DNA from: Dipodascopsis uninucleata var. uninucleata
Taxonomy: Eukaryota; Ascomycota; Lipomycetes; Lipomycetales; Lipomycetaceae
NCBI GenBank assembly: GCA_030568195.1
Contig: JAJLTO010000001.1
Location: 1,612,001-1,676,000 of the forward strand
Length of the DNA: 64,000 nt
Direction of reading: 5' to 3'
This document shows positions 10,303 to 21,200 of this stretch, in pieces (position 1 is the stretch's first letter; every line of letters begins with the position of its first letter). The notes below the pieces were generated by a model. It was given only the letters and a program-made list of their open reading frames with translations. It had not been told where the DNA came from and ran no database searches. Position numbers and translations under genes: made by a program.

Positions 10303-11277
10303 ATGACGACAGAAAATCTATCCAAACTGTCAAAAGAACAGACCAAAAAGGCTGTCTCGTCTCTGTTGAAGCATATCGAAAAGACCAAGGCAGAGACAGA
10401 GGCGGATAAGTCTAAGAAACTGAACCTCCTAGCTGATAACGTCGACAGTCCAAAGGAAACCATCCTCTTAGTGGTTGGAACAAAGAAGTACTTGTCAGAC
10501 AAGCTTGTGATGAAACCAAAGAGAATGTAAGTGCATTGCAAGAATGGAAAACGGCTTCAGCTCTGTTGTTGTGCTTTTTGAATTGAATAAATTCTAACTA
10601 TCTTTAGCCTTGTTCCACATCCATTGTATGACCCCGAGCAGACCTCCATCTGTCTAATCACAAAAGACCCTCAACGTCTATATAAAGACGTCCTACTGGC
10701 AGATGATTCTCCAGTTAAGGATATTATCACACGAATAGTGGGTGTCTCGAAACTGAAGGGCAAATTCAAGCAGTTCCAGGCCAGACGACAACTAAGAGAT
10801 GAATATGATATTTTCTTTGCCGACGACAGAGTTGCTCCACTCTTCCCTGAGTTGCTGGGAAAGTCTTTCATATCTGTCAAGAAACTTCCAATTCCCATCA
10901 ATTTACAGTCACCAAAGGCTCTTGCAGAACAGAAGGCACAGAGAGCTGGTAGCAAGAAGCGAAAGCTCTCTGAGATCTCTACAGAGGAGCTCGAATCAAA
11001 GGAAAAGACTGCAATTTCTACCAAGCGAGTCAAAGCTGAGATTGACAGAACTCTTAAGTCAGTTTCTGTTATTGTTCCAGCCGGATCTAATACTACTATT
11101 AAGGTGGGCTATTCTACGTTCTCAGCAGATGATGTTACAGAAAACATTGAGGCTGTTGTTGAAGGTTTGATCAAGTCAAAAGTCATTAAAGATGGATGGG
11201 AAGGTATCAGATCGATACATGTTAAGACTGCACAAAGTGTAAGCCTACCGATTTACTTAGCTGACAAGCTCGTTTAA
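10303..11277 (+). CDS. Ribosomal L1-domain nucleolar protein (UTP30/CIC1 family)
   Basis: Two exons, 10303-10526 and 10608-11277, giving 297 residues. The middle (about 55-170) is an L1-like fold typical of the ribosome-biogenesis factors Utp30 and Cic1/Nsa3: RDEYDIFFADDRVAPLFPEL, then GKSFISVKKLPIPI. A Lys-rich segment (AGSKKRKLSEI, about 205) looks like a nuclear or nucleolar signal. The second half of the L1 fold resumes around 235 with SVSVIVPAGSNTTIKVGYST. Length is close to Utp30 (274) and shorter than Cic1 (376); human RSL1D1 is the animal counterpart. I cannot tell Utp30 from Cic1 with confidence. The intron has a GTAAGT donor and a TAACTATCTTTAG acceptor region. Confidence 0.88.
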
Positions 11278-12233
11278 TTATTGATATATGCTTTAAAGTG
11301 ATATTTAGATGTATAAAAATTGTTAAAGCTCTACTGTTTGCGTTCTTTACAGAAAATTATTATGTTTGAGAAGGGAAAACTTGGAGTTGAATCAATAATT
11401 TCTTTTTCTATTTAGTTGTTAATATATGTCTACATGGCGAGGAATTGAGAGCAGTGAAAATGTATTTGAAATGTATGGTTCAATCTATCTATTGCATCTA
11501 GTTGTAATTAAGCATCATTATTTTTACCTAGTTTTATGTTTGAAATATTGCACCAATTGTAGCGTTGAAGCTCTTAGTGAACGATTTCATCAATATATTT
11601 TACCCGGATATGATAATACATAAAAAATCTCGAGGCATGAAATTTTTTTTTTCTCCTCACACACTAAATAATTGATGTCAGTTTTTGCGTTTCAGTGGGC
11701 TGCCAATGGTGGATTTAAAAGGCAAGCGTTAGTCTCAAGAGTCTATTAGCATTTAGGGTCTACCTTTGGTGCGAAGGGTCTGCTGGAGGGCGAAAGTTCC
11801 ATTACTGGATTTTTTTCACTTGTCAGTAATGGTGGTTATGGCACCTAGAACAGCGTATATCTCTATGGATGTACGATTCTCGTGCTTGTTTTGGATCAGC
11901 TAGATTCTATCTATAAACACGGTCGCCTGAGAGCGAGAATACATTGCTCTAAAAAGAAAACAATTTAGGAATTTGCAGTAAGATATTATTTGACTTGCTC
12001 TTTGTATTTTCATTATGTATATTTTTTCTCCATCAGAAAACAAATATATTAGCACAGCCGATTTTTCTTTCTAATTAATTTTCAGATCCATATATCCACA
12101 AATATACATATACAACGCTCTGTAGAAAGGAGGTACTATTATACAATTGATAAGCTCTTTACATTGGCTTTAATGAAATGATATCTAATGACAACACAGA
12201 TGCAGTTATATGAACCCATGTTTCAACCTATAC
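11278..12233. other. Convergent intergenic region with a hairpin
   Basis: 956 bp between the L1-domain gene and the PRP19-like gene. No minus-strand coding frame that could supply WD40 repeats to the latter was seen. A perfect 9-bp inverted repeat, CCATTACTG (11799-11807) and CAGTAATGG (11824-11832), flanks a T-rich loop. A 65-codon ORF at 11426-11623 is in AT-rich DNA and was not accepted as a gene. Confidence 0.5.
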
Positions 12234-12978
12234 TTAAACGGCAGCTTGTGCAGCTGCTAATTTCTTTCTAACCTCGTCACGTTCTTCAGTCAGACGTGCC
12301 ACGACACGAACTGCCGCGTCATGGTAGTAAAGTGCCGTACTGAGATCTTGTCTTGTTTTCAAAAGCTCCTGTCGCAAGGTAAGAGTTTCCAAGACCAGTG
12401 CATCCCATTCGTTTTGGAACGAATGGAGCAGCGTAGGAATACTAGCTTGTTCTGGTGTTCTTGCTACAACTGAATTATTCCCTAGATGTAATTTCAAAAG
12501 TAAGCGATCGTGATGAGAAATGGCTTGTGCTGAAAAGCAGATAGACTATCATGCATATTCTCTCCTAATGTTAGTGATACAAGAAGAGACAAAGCGTACC
12601 TCTTATTTCGACAATTTCCTCTATCGATAGAGGCTCTCCTGAGATAGGATCCGTTCCATGCTCCGTCACGTACGCTTCGAGGAGAGATTTTTCAAATACA
12701 CTGCCTAGAGTGATAAAAATGCAAGATGAATCAATCATCAGCCCTCGCGAACTTTCTTCGTCTGTAATACTAACATCTACTACCAACACCAATTTTTTAC
12801 GAGCACCAGTAATTTATTTCAATATACAATAATAAAGTATTCCATACCACTTTTAGGCGACACAACTGGCGTTCGCGGAGTGGTCCCTGATACTATAGTG
12901 AGAAAATTTTTGTCAGTTGATTATATCCCATTTCTTATTTCAACACATTAACGTATAGCACTTACTACCACAAATCAT
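12234..12978 (-). CDS. PRP19-like U-box protein lacking WD40 repeats
   Basis: Exons 12966-12978, 12848-12892, 12600-12704 and 12234-12481 give 136 residues. Residues 1-54 form a U-box of Prp19 type (MICGISGTTPRTPVVSPKSG, then SLLEAYVTEHGTDPISGEPL). Residues 65-136 match the Prp19 tetramerisation coiled coil (QNEWDALVLETLTLRQELL, STALYYHDAAVRVVARLTEE). Prp19 proteins are about 500 residues with a C-terminal WD40 propeller; here a TAA follows right after the coiled coil and no WD40 coding is found downstream. An alternative acceptor at 12530 would add 16 residues but fits the family less well. Prp19 is an E3 ligase of the spliceosomal NineTeen complex. This could be a truncated paralogue, a natural short form, or a decaying copy. 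Reading frame and splice sites are intact. Confidence 0.78.
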
Positions 12979-13573
12979 ATCCACTATATTGCCCTTATTC
13001 ACACCTGATCTATACTTCTCTTCCTACTGTCCAGCGCCAATAAGGGATTATGAGATACCTTCTACAATTACCTCTCAACAGCAAGCCAGCGTAGTGTAAT
13101 ATGCAATTGACATATGGATTGGGGTTAATGGTGATAGACCTATTGTAAATTAAAGCACAGGTGGAAAACGAGAACGCTGGAGACTGATATCCGGCATTGA
13201 CTACGTGCACAAAGAGAAAGTGAGGCAGCTACAGAAAATTTCAGAGAAGTACAGAAGAAAGAATTGTTTTAATCCAGTAGCTGGCAATCAGTATTGAGAA
13301 GAGGAATCTAGGTAAGAGCGACATTGTTAGCCCTAACTAAACTACTAGGGGACTATAATCGAGCGGACAGGCATCCGACGTTACGCCATTTAACAGCTCA
13401 CATCAAGACAATATATAGTATTTTGTCAAAACTCTTTAAAGCATAGCAAAACAAATTTATAAAATTTCAGGCTCCAATAGGAGCGGAATAATATAATATT
13501 AAATTGAACTATTGAACAGTCATAGTAGCTGTTCTGATCAGCAAACGGCATTGTGAGCGTGCAAAGTCAAGCA
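12979..13573. other. Divergent promoter region
   Basis: 595 bp between the PRP19-like gene and the MBL-fold gene. No gene or RNA recognised. Confidence 0.5.
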
Positions 13574-14682
13574 ATGCAGTCGATCGACTATCTTATATGT
13601 GTGACGTGCGGAACTCAATACAATCGAGCTGAGGACCTCACCAAATGTCACATCTGTGAAGACCCCCGACAGTATGTACCAGCTTCAGGTCAGGCTTGGA
13701 CTACTCTGCGCAAGTTGCGCGATTCGAAGAAATATAAAAATCGAATCGAGCAGGACCCCCTCGATGAGAACTTGTATAGTATATGGACGGAGCCGCAGTT
13801 CGCTATTGGCCAGCGTGCGATCTTGATACGTAGCAAAGCCGGAAAGAACATACTATGGGACTGTATAACTTATCTGGATGACGCAACCGTGAAGAGAGTT
13901 AAGGATCTCGGCGGTATCGATGCGATTGCTATCTCACATCCGCACTTTTACTCGTCGCATATCGAGTGGGCTCATGCTTTCAATTGTCCTGTCTATATTT
14001 CGGATCTAGATAAGGATTTCGTGTCGCGCTTTGATGACGAGCTCCAGAAGTTCTACACAAGCAAAAAGATTCATTTAGCGGATGATATCACTCTCCTGCG
14101 TGCAGGCGGACACTTCCCGGGATCTGCAGTGCTTAACTACAACGACGAGCACCTTCTTGTCGCCGACACAGTCGGTGTTGCCCTGTCGGGTATGGGTGAC
14201 CGAGATCGCCAGCCAGGAACCATCAGTTTCACATTTATGTGGAGTTATCCTAACATGGTATGTAATTATTTGTCAATTTTATGTTATAGATCTTTCTTCG
14301 CTCTGTGAAAGCTGTCAGTCCTGATTAACGTTGTTTGATGTTTGACCTCGGCATTTCTTCTTTCCGCGGATTGACTACTTTGTACTAGGAGAAGCAGATG
14401 CTAGAATTCAACGGAATGAATTAACACATCTATGTTCTGATATTTTGGCAAGCTATTGGAAAAAATTGGCTAATGTACTTTGATGTGTAGATTCCTCTGT
14501 CTCCAGATGAAGTCCTTGAAATTTGGAAAACTCTTTCCAGTATCAGTTTCAATACTGTACACTCTGGCTGGTGGGGTAAAAACGTAACTCCAAATGCAAA
14601 AGAGCGTGTTCTGGAGAGTGCACAGATGTTTGTCAGAGCAATGGGATATAATGATCATCCAATTCTAAAGGTCCAGCGATAA
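13574..14682 (+). CDS. MBL-fold metallo-hydrolase with N-terminal zinc ribbon
   Basis: Two exons, 13574-14257 and 14491-14682, giving 291 residues. The start is the ATG at 13574; an upstream in-frame GTG is not used. Residues 9-28 hold two CxxC pairs (C9, C12, C25, C28), probably a small zinc ribbon. The rest is a metallo-beta-lactamase fold: the SHPHFYSSHIEW segment gives H122, H124 and H129 in place of the canonical HxHxDH, followed by GGHFPGSAV (H180) and ADTV (D198) as further metal ligands. The C-terminal exon is IPLSPDEVLEIWKTLSSISF, then NTVHSGWWG. Proteins of this plan occur widely in fungi and bacteria as uncharacterised hydrolases; the substrate is unknown. The intron is long for the window, 233 nt. 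Confidence 0.85.
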
Positions 14683-14995
14683 TGGCAATAGGGATTCCAT
14701 TTCACAGGATACCATTGTTAAGCAAGTGTCAACGTGTCCTGAATACATACGTGTATATTCATGTATATATAATTTGTCTCTCTGTTAGGAGAGCATCCGA
14801 ATTTGTTTCATCCAAATTAACGACATTCCATATGTATTTAGTTGTCTCGATGAGCTCTCATCACGTAAATAATTAAAATCCTAATGGTGCTTGAGTCTCT
14901 GGAAAGGTAAAATATTAAAATTGACTCAGCGTTCTGAGTTTTGTAATTTAGCCGTAAGCTGTTCCTTCTTTTCTTAACCACATCAATTTATAGTC
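14683..14995. other. Intergenic, promoter of aldehyde dehydrogenase
   Basis: 313 bp between two co-directional genes. No feature was recognised beyond AT-rich sequence. Confidence 0.5.
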
Positions 14996-16745
14996 ATGGC
15001 GATTAGCAAACACGTAGTCCCTCTTATCATTAATGGTAAGCATGTGGTGTCTAAAAAAGCGAGTACTCACATTCCAGTATATTCAGCCGCTCGATTGTCA
15101 TTATCCACATCGCCGTTGTCAGAACTAGAACCAGAACATTTTGCCCAATCTGCCAACTTAGAGCAAATTATCGAGGCTGCCAAAGGCTCATTCAGAGCAT
15201 TTAAGCAATGGAAGAAGTTCAGCCATGTTGATCAAAGAAGTATACTCTTGGATGCCGCTGAGGTAAGTTGCTGTATTCATTCAATGTTGACGTCAAGATC
15301 CTGCTGAGAATTGCATACGACAGCTAGCTTACTGTCCTTAATGATAGAAATTGAAACTGTTACGAAATGAAGCAATAGATATACAAATGATTGAATGTAG
15401 CACTTCGGTATGTCTAATTATTCTATATTACTGAAACTCATAGAGCTGACGTGAATACTTCGCTCAGAAAGAGTTTGCATCAGCAATGTTCGATCTGGCA
15501 ATACGTACAATAGTGGAACAAGCGAGTCTTATTACGTCTAGCCGAGGAATAATCCCTCGATCGGAGTATTCTCATATGATACCTCTTATTGTGAAAGAAC
15601 CAATTGGGCCGGTTCTTGGAATTGCACCTTGGAACGCAGCACCTATACTTGCCATCAGAAGTTTTGTAACGCCATTAGCGGCAGGTTGTGCTTCTATCTT
15701 CAAGGTAAGTATCATATGGATAAAGTGGATTAATGCTCTCAATACAGTTAGCTGACTGGTACTATTACAGACTTCTGAACTTGCACCTGCAACGCAATTC
15801 CTTATGGCGGATGCGTTCTGTCGTGCTGGTTTGCCTGATGGGTTATTGAATGTATTGCATATGCATCCGGAGGATGCGCCCGAATACATAAGGACTTTAA
15901 TTTCTCGCCCTGAAATTCGCAAGATTAATTTTACTGGCTCAATAGAAGTTGGCTGTCAAGTGGCAGCTGAAGCCGGTCATTACAGTAAGCCATTGCTTCT
16001 TGAGCTTGGAGGCAAATGCTCTTCGATAATCTGTGATGACGCTGACCTGGCCAAAGCTGCGTCTACAGTTCTCATAGGGGCATGGTTGAATCAGGGACAA
16101 ATATGTATGAGTACTGAGCGAGTATTTGTACAAGCTGCTATATATGATCAGTTTACGGAAGAGCTCATTAATGCAGCGGTACATTTGAAAGACAAGATTA
16201 CAGGATTTCATCAGGTTACCGAGAAATATGCTATGAAAGTCAACAAGATGCGGCGAGATGCAATAGATGAAGGCGCCAAAGTCCTATTTGGAGATATTAA
16301 AGTAGACTGCACGTCACGAGCTCTTCTTTCGCCTACAATTCTTTCTAATGTGAGCGTGAATTCACGTTTGTTTTCTGAAGAGTCATTTGGCCCTACGGTA
16401 TTGATTCACAAAGTGTCATCAACTGAAGAAGCTATCGATATCATTAATGAAAATATACACGGTCTCAGTGCTAGTATTTGGACCAAAGATATTATGAAGG
16501 GAATTAGAATTGCACAAGAGATTGAAAGTGGAGCAGTCCATATTAATGGAAATGTGAGTCTTGAAGTACTTCGATTTGGTTGATTTGGCCGCTTTATCTA
16601 ACTTGTATCATATTTTTAGACTGTGCATGACCAATCCACTCTTCCACATGGAGGAGTAAAGTCTAGTGGATATGGCCGATTCGGTTCGTCTTGGGGGCTA
16701 GAAGAATTCATGATAACCAAAACGATAACTTTGTCCGGCTTGTAA
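14996..16745 (+). CDS. NAD(P)+-dependent aldehyde dehydrogenase
   Basis: Five exons: 14996-15262, 15348-15407, 15468-15704, 15771-16553 and 16620-16745, giving 490 residues, the normal length for the superfamily. Catalytic residues are all present: Asn165 in APWNAAP, Glu266 in LELGGK, and the nucleophile Cys300 in GQICMSTERVFV. NFTGSIEVG gives the cofactor-binding turn. The context around the cysteine (GQICMSTER) and the C-terminal HGGVKSSGYGRFG resemble the salicylaldehyde/vanillin dehydrogenase-like ALDH group, which suggests an aromatic or other non-acetaldehyde substrate; this is inference. No presequence is visible, so a cytosolic location is likely. Nothing in the neighbourhood points to a pathway. 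Confidence 0.93.
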
Positions 16746-16899
16746 AGAAATCTCCAGATCTTTAGGTTAATACTACTATTTACTAGATATATACTATTCA
16801 AAATTTTTAAATATATACAGGGACTGTTCTAGATGCATACTAAAATAATTTGGTATCTTGATAAACAGGGCCGACTAATATCTGTGACCAATATCCTTT

Positions 16900-17936
16900 C
16901 TAATCTATAGTAATGGGATCGCTGAACTTCGACCCCAGATCACCTTTCCTTCTACCGCTTTCCGCTTTTGTATTCTTATCATTGGTATCTTCGATATTAA
17001 TGATGCTTTCGGATGTAGAACTGTCTAACATAGATTTAAATTCGTCCTTCAGCCATTCCTTTTCCTGGTTTGTGAGATTCTGTCGGTCAAGTCTCTTTTC
17101 ATCGAAGAACTCTTCAGTGACTTCCTCCTCCTCATATTCCTCTTCAGCAGATTCTACTTGATTGTTTTGTTTCTCGAATCTCTTCAAGGCTGCATTCATT
17201 CTCAGTTCTCTGCCCCTCGCACTATTAGCAACACGAGGAGCTGTCTTATTTATTTTGCCGCCTTCGAGTTCTTTTCTTTTTAATAAATCTCCCCCAGATT
17301 TTACGCCATTACCTTCAAATCTTGGCTTCCGTTTCCGTCGACGAACTACTCGTCGCCTTCTTGTTCTAGCGTAAGAGCCTCCACAAAGCTCCTCCGGCAT
17401 ATCCTGCTGCGATATAATGATGGAATCTACTATGGCCGAATTTCCTAGCTGATAACCACGGGAATATAGTCCCTCGCCTGTATAGCCTTTAGCATGCAAA
17501 GCACATAATTCTTTCATAAACTGGTTACGAACAGCCCAAAATGACTTAGAATGATTCATTTGCTTATTGTGTGCCAATTCATGGATCATAACGCTCAGAA
17601 CCTTTAACGTTGTTAGCAGTACTTCCGTCTTCAAGGATGTATAGTCTTTATACATACCTGCCTGAACCCAAGGTACCGACCATCAGGTCCTCGAAGAACT
17701 AGGCGAATATTCTCGCCTGCATTGTAGTTAATACCCCAGAACTGTTTGTTATATTCGTTTTCATCTAAGCTAGTGACAGATAATAGATGTTCTTTCATTA
17801 TCGGATATACTATAGCTGCAACTCTATTTAGCATATCCAAGCTCTGAGCTGGTGACTCGGGAAGAGCCCTTATGAAGACGATCCTGGGATTTGGCTGCTC
17901 ATGCTTAGCATTAATACGAGCTATAGCAAGTGCCAT
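16900..17936 (-). CDS. WLM-domain metalloprotease (Wss1/SPRTN type)
   Basis: Two exons, 17658-17936 and 16900-17601, giving 326 residues. Wss1-type proteases remove proteins cross-linked to DNA and also bind SUMO. The zinc site is HELAHNKQMNH: His100, Glu101, His104 and His110, in the HExxHxxxxxH form of WLM domains. The domain spans about residues 15-140. Behind it lies a strongly basic stretch (RTRRRRVVRRRKRKPRF, about 170-190), likely for DNA binding or nuclear import, then an acidic run (EEEYEEEEVTEEF). The C-terminal ESIINIEDT contains a hydrophobic core followed by acidic residues, which resembles a SUMO-interacting motif. No Cdc48-binding SHP box was recognised with certainty. It is divergent from APC1. 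Confidence 0.85.
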
Positions 17937-18247
17937 GAAGCCCGATAAATTTCACATATAATTTTTAAAGTATCAAATGTACGATATTATATCTATGTAT
18001 GGTGCAGGTTTCTGGAACCAAAAGATCTTCGGTTTCTAAAAATGACTTTGTCGTCGGGAACCGCGTAAAACTCGACATAAAGTTATATGAACAACAAAAC
18101 GCGTGCGCCAGCCAAAGACTTTATTTATTTTCATAGCATATACATTATTGTCACAACATTATTAACGATAAAACAAAACCAGTAACCAGAAGAAATCATT
18201 AATATGATCAACTAATATATCAATTATAAGTCGAAATTAGAGAGAAT
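17937..18247. promoter_or_regulatory. Shared upstream region WSS1-like / APC1
   Basis: 311 bp between divergent start codons. No defined element was recognised. Confidence 0.45.
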
Positions 18248-21200
18248 ATGTCTTCCTCTAGCTTCACAGATAGTCTGAGAGCCGCTGATTCGGTGGATGA
18301 TAACTTCATCTCTGTCATAATATTAGGGAGACATGTTATGCCAGAGTCGGCTACGACGTCAGTTGATTCCATAGAGGAAGCTGGCGAACCAAAATGGACA
18401 TGTCCATCCCTTAATGAAGATCTTGTAGTGAGAGAGCATTCTGTACTCTGGTATGAAAGCGGCGTACTTCGTCGCAAGTTTGGTTTTCCTGAAGACAAAG
18501 TGAAGCATGCAATATTTACATATTTCGAGGATCCTGCACCATCGATACCAAGCGAATCAAGTAGCTCTACCGCTGCAGATGGATCACGCCGGAAACGAGG
18601 AAAATCCTATGGGCAATTATCAATATCATCGTCGTCTACAATAAAGCTCAAGAGAAAGCGTGCTATTGTTATTTTTCTGGATGAATTTGCACACATCTTT
18701 TTTCTCAGTGGTGCAAGATATGTCGTCAACATACCATTTTCAGTCCAATCTGCATTTGCGACTGATCGTGGTTTACTTCTAGAGCGAGAGGTTTCGGATG
18801 AGATATTGTCTCGGGATGATTTTAAGGCAGATATACTAATGGGATCCAGTCAGGCTACAGATGATGTCTTGATGCAATCTAGTCTGATACCAAGGTTTTT
18901 CACTCTCACAGATCCCATGACAGATGTTGGCCTTGGCTTTAGATCCTCAGCTGGATCATCAGTGAATAGCTTTTCGGGATTTTCAAGTACAGAGGAACTA
19001 CTTTTTGTTTCAAATCATTCGCCACAGGGTGCCCAACATGTATTATTGGCAGCTACTCTTGACAAACTAAGTAGAACGATCAACGTATATCAATTTAAGT
19101 ATCTTCCTATTGAGGGTACAGTTCCGAGTAGGAGGCGTACGATGTCTAGAAGACGTTCCTCTATTTTGCATTCAATAGTAGAGGATACGAACATGAGCAC
19201 TGCGGATTCAAAATCACCTCTAGCGAACAACAGAACCGCTACTTCAAGGACAGATACATCACTAACAATTGATCGCATGGGCGCTGCAGCTATTGACGCC
19301 GCAGAAACTGTTAATGGTAACATGTTTGCGGGATTTGCGGCTCCCATGTTTTCTTGGTGGTATGATATTGAGAGTCTAAGAAAAGAGATTGAATTTTCTC
19401 ATGTAGAATCATTTCCAATAAGGATCGACAATGATACTGATGATGTTAAAGCACTGCATGTGGTGGATTATGATTCGAAAATCCAAGCTTTGGGTATATT
19501 GCAAAGCTCTGATAGCACATTAATGATATTATTTTTCAGCTTAGAGGGTCACTTCTTAAGGTTTGAAGATTCTGTTAAAATTTCAGCTAGGGATGCTGTT
19601 GCGATAAATACAGAATATGATGATTTATCAGGAATGCGTCACTCAAACATCTTAATTCTGAGCACTGAAGGTTATTTATACTTGTATAATCCTTTCTTAA
19701 GACTATATTCACCTCGTTTAGATTTTAAGGAGTATGGCACTACGCTCAAATATGCTATTGGAAATAGAGTATCTGTCCAGCTAGTTGATGGATCATTAAA
19801 ACGAATAGAAGTTATTCAATCACCAAGCTCTATTTATGTTGCTAAAGCTCTACAAGTGGTACAGGCTCTACTTGATCCGTATCAACAGGAAATTTTAAAT
19901 TTCCAATTTTCTGTAGCTTTGACACGACTCAAAAGGTCATCACATGTAACGTCTCATGAATGGGATGCGTTGACAGTCGCATTATTTACATCGTGGTTAA
20001 GTTCTGATTTTGTATTAGACAATCTTCCACTGAGTAATGGTCAAATTGAAGCCTCGGACGCCTGGAATCAAATGTTATTAGGAATGAAATCTGACTCTTC
20101 TGATAGTCTGTGTCAATCCCAAGCTTGGTTTTCAAAGATTATGGAGAAGGACAGCTCAATTTCGTCTTGTGGTTTTACTGAACTTTTAAGTGTTGCGGTC
20201 AATATAAAACAGCATTTCTCTAGGGAAAACATTCCTACAGATTGGGGTAGATCTAGGGCATTTATTTTCGCGGCACTTCATCTTTTATGCGAGGAGTTAA
20301 AACTGGATATTGCTGCGGTTACAGCAAGATCTAGGGTTGAAAATGCCTTAGGTCAATTGGTTCGTTGGATGGGATATTCTGAAGAGTGGAAACAGACGTA
20401 TACACGATGGAATCTTAGATACGATGAAGTTGTAAGATGTCCTCAAGAGCCTATCTTGAGAAGTCCGCCAAACATATTCGCAAAATTATATGATATTCTG
20501 TGCGCAACAGGGGCAGATGTTCTGAAGCTCGCAGATTTTACTAGTATCACTGACCTTTATAATACTTTGCATACCGGAAAACCTACTCCAAAAAGACTTC
20601 AAGCAATTTTACCTAAGTCGAAGTTTATTTTGGAAGTATTTACAACTCTTATGACCGCGCCTACGGATCATGTATATCGTGATGTTATAGAGAAGTTGCT
20701 TACTTCTTCATCTGTCTCTCCGAAGTCCAGTAAAGGCCGTGCATTAATGAATGAAATCGAGAGATTCCCAGAATCTATTGTTATGGTCTTCAAAGAAGCA
20801 ATTATAAGTTGTTTGGAAGATACCCCTATCGACTGGAGTACTGATGCTTTGGAACTTATAGGTCGTCACGATCTCAAGAGACTAGTAGAGCTTGGAAATG
20901 GAATGACGACCACTGAAATAGGGCGAAACGCTGTAAGTATACACGCATGTTGAGGCTTATATAATGTATCTAACAGAGAATAGACTGCTAGAGAGAAACC
21001 ACGAGATATGAGTCTAATTGTTCAGTCTGCAATGTCAGAAGCTGACAGTCTCGGTCCTTGGGATGGTGTATCGGAAATGGATCGTGCGAATGTGTCTCGT
21101 TTAATATTTAGAGAAGATAGAAGAGTGCAAGAGGTCCAAAAATTGCTGCAAACTACTCGTATGCAGTCTGGAAAGCTGGAATTAAACCAGCTTTCTGGAT

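Noticed and set aside
12482-12529. Additional 16 residues in the PRP19-like protein by using the acceptor at 12530
   Set aside because: The extra residues do not align with the Prp19 linker, whereas the acceptor at 12482 gives the expected spacing; kept as an alternative only.
16900-17655. Shorter start (MYKDY) for the WLM protease
   Set aside because: That ATG lies inside the intron; the spliced model restores the N-terminal half of the WLM domain.
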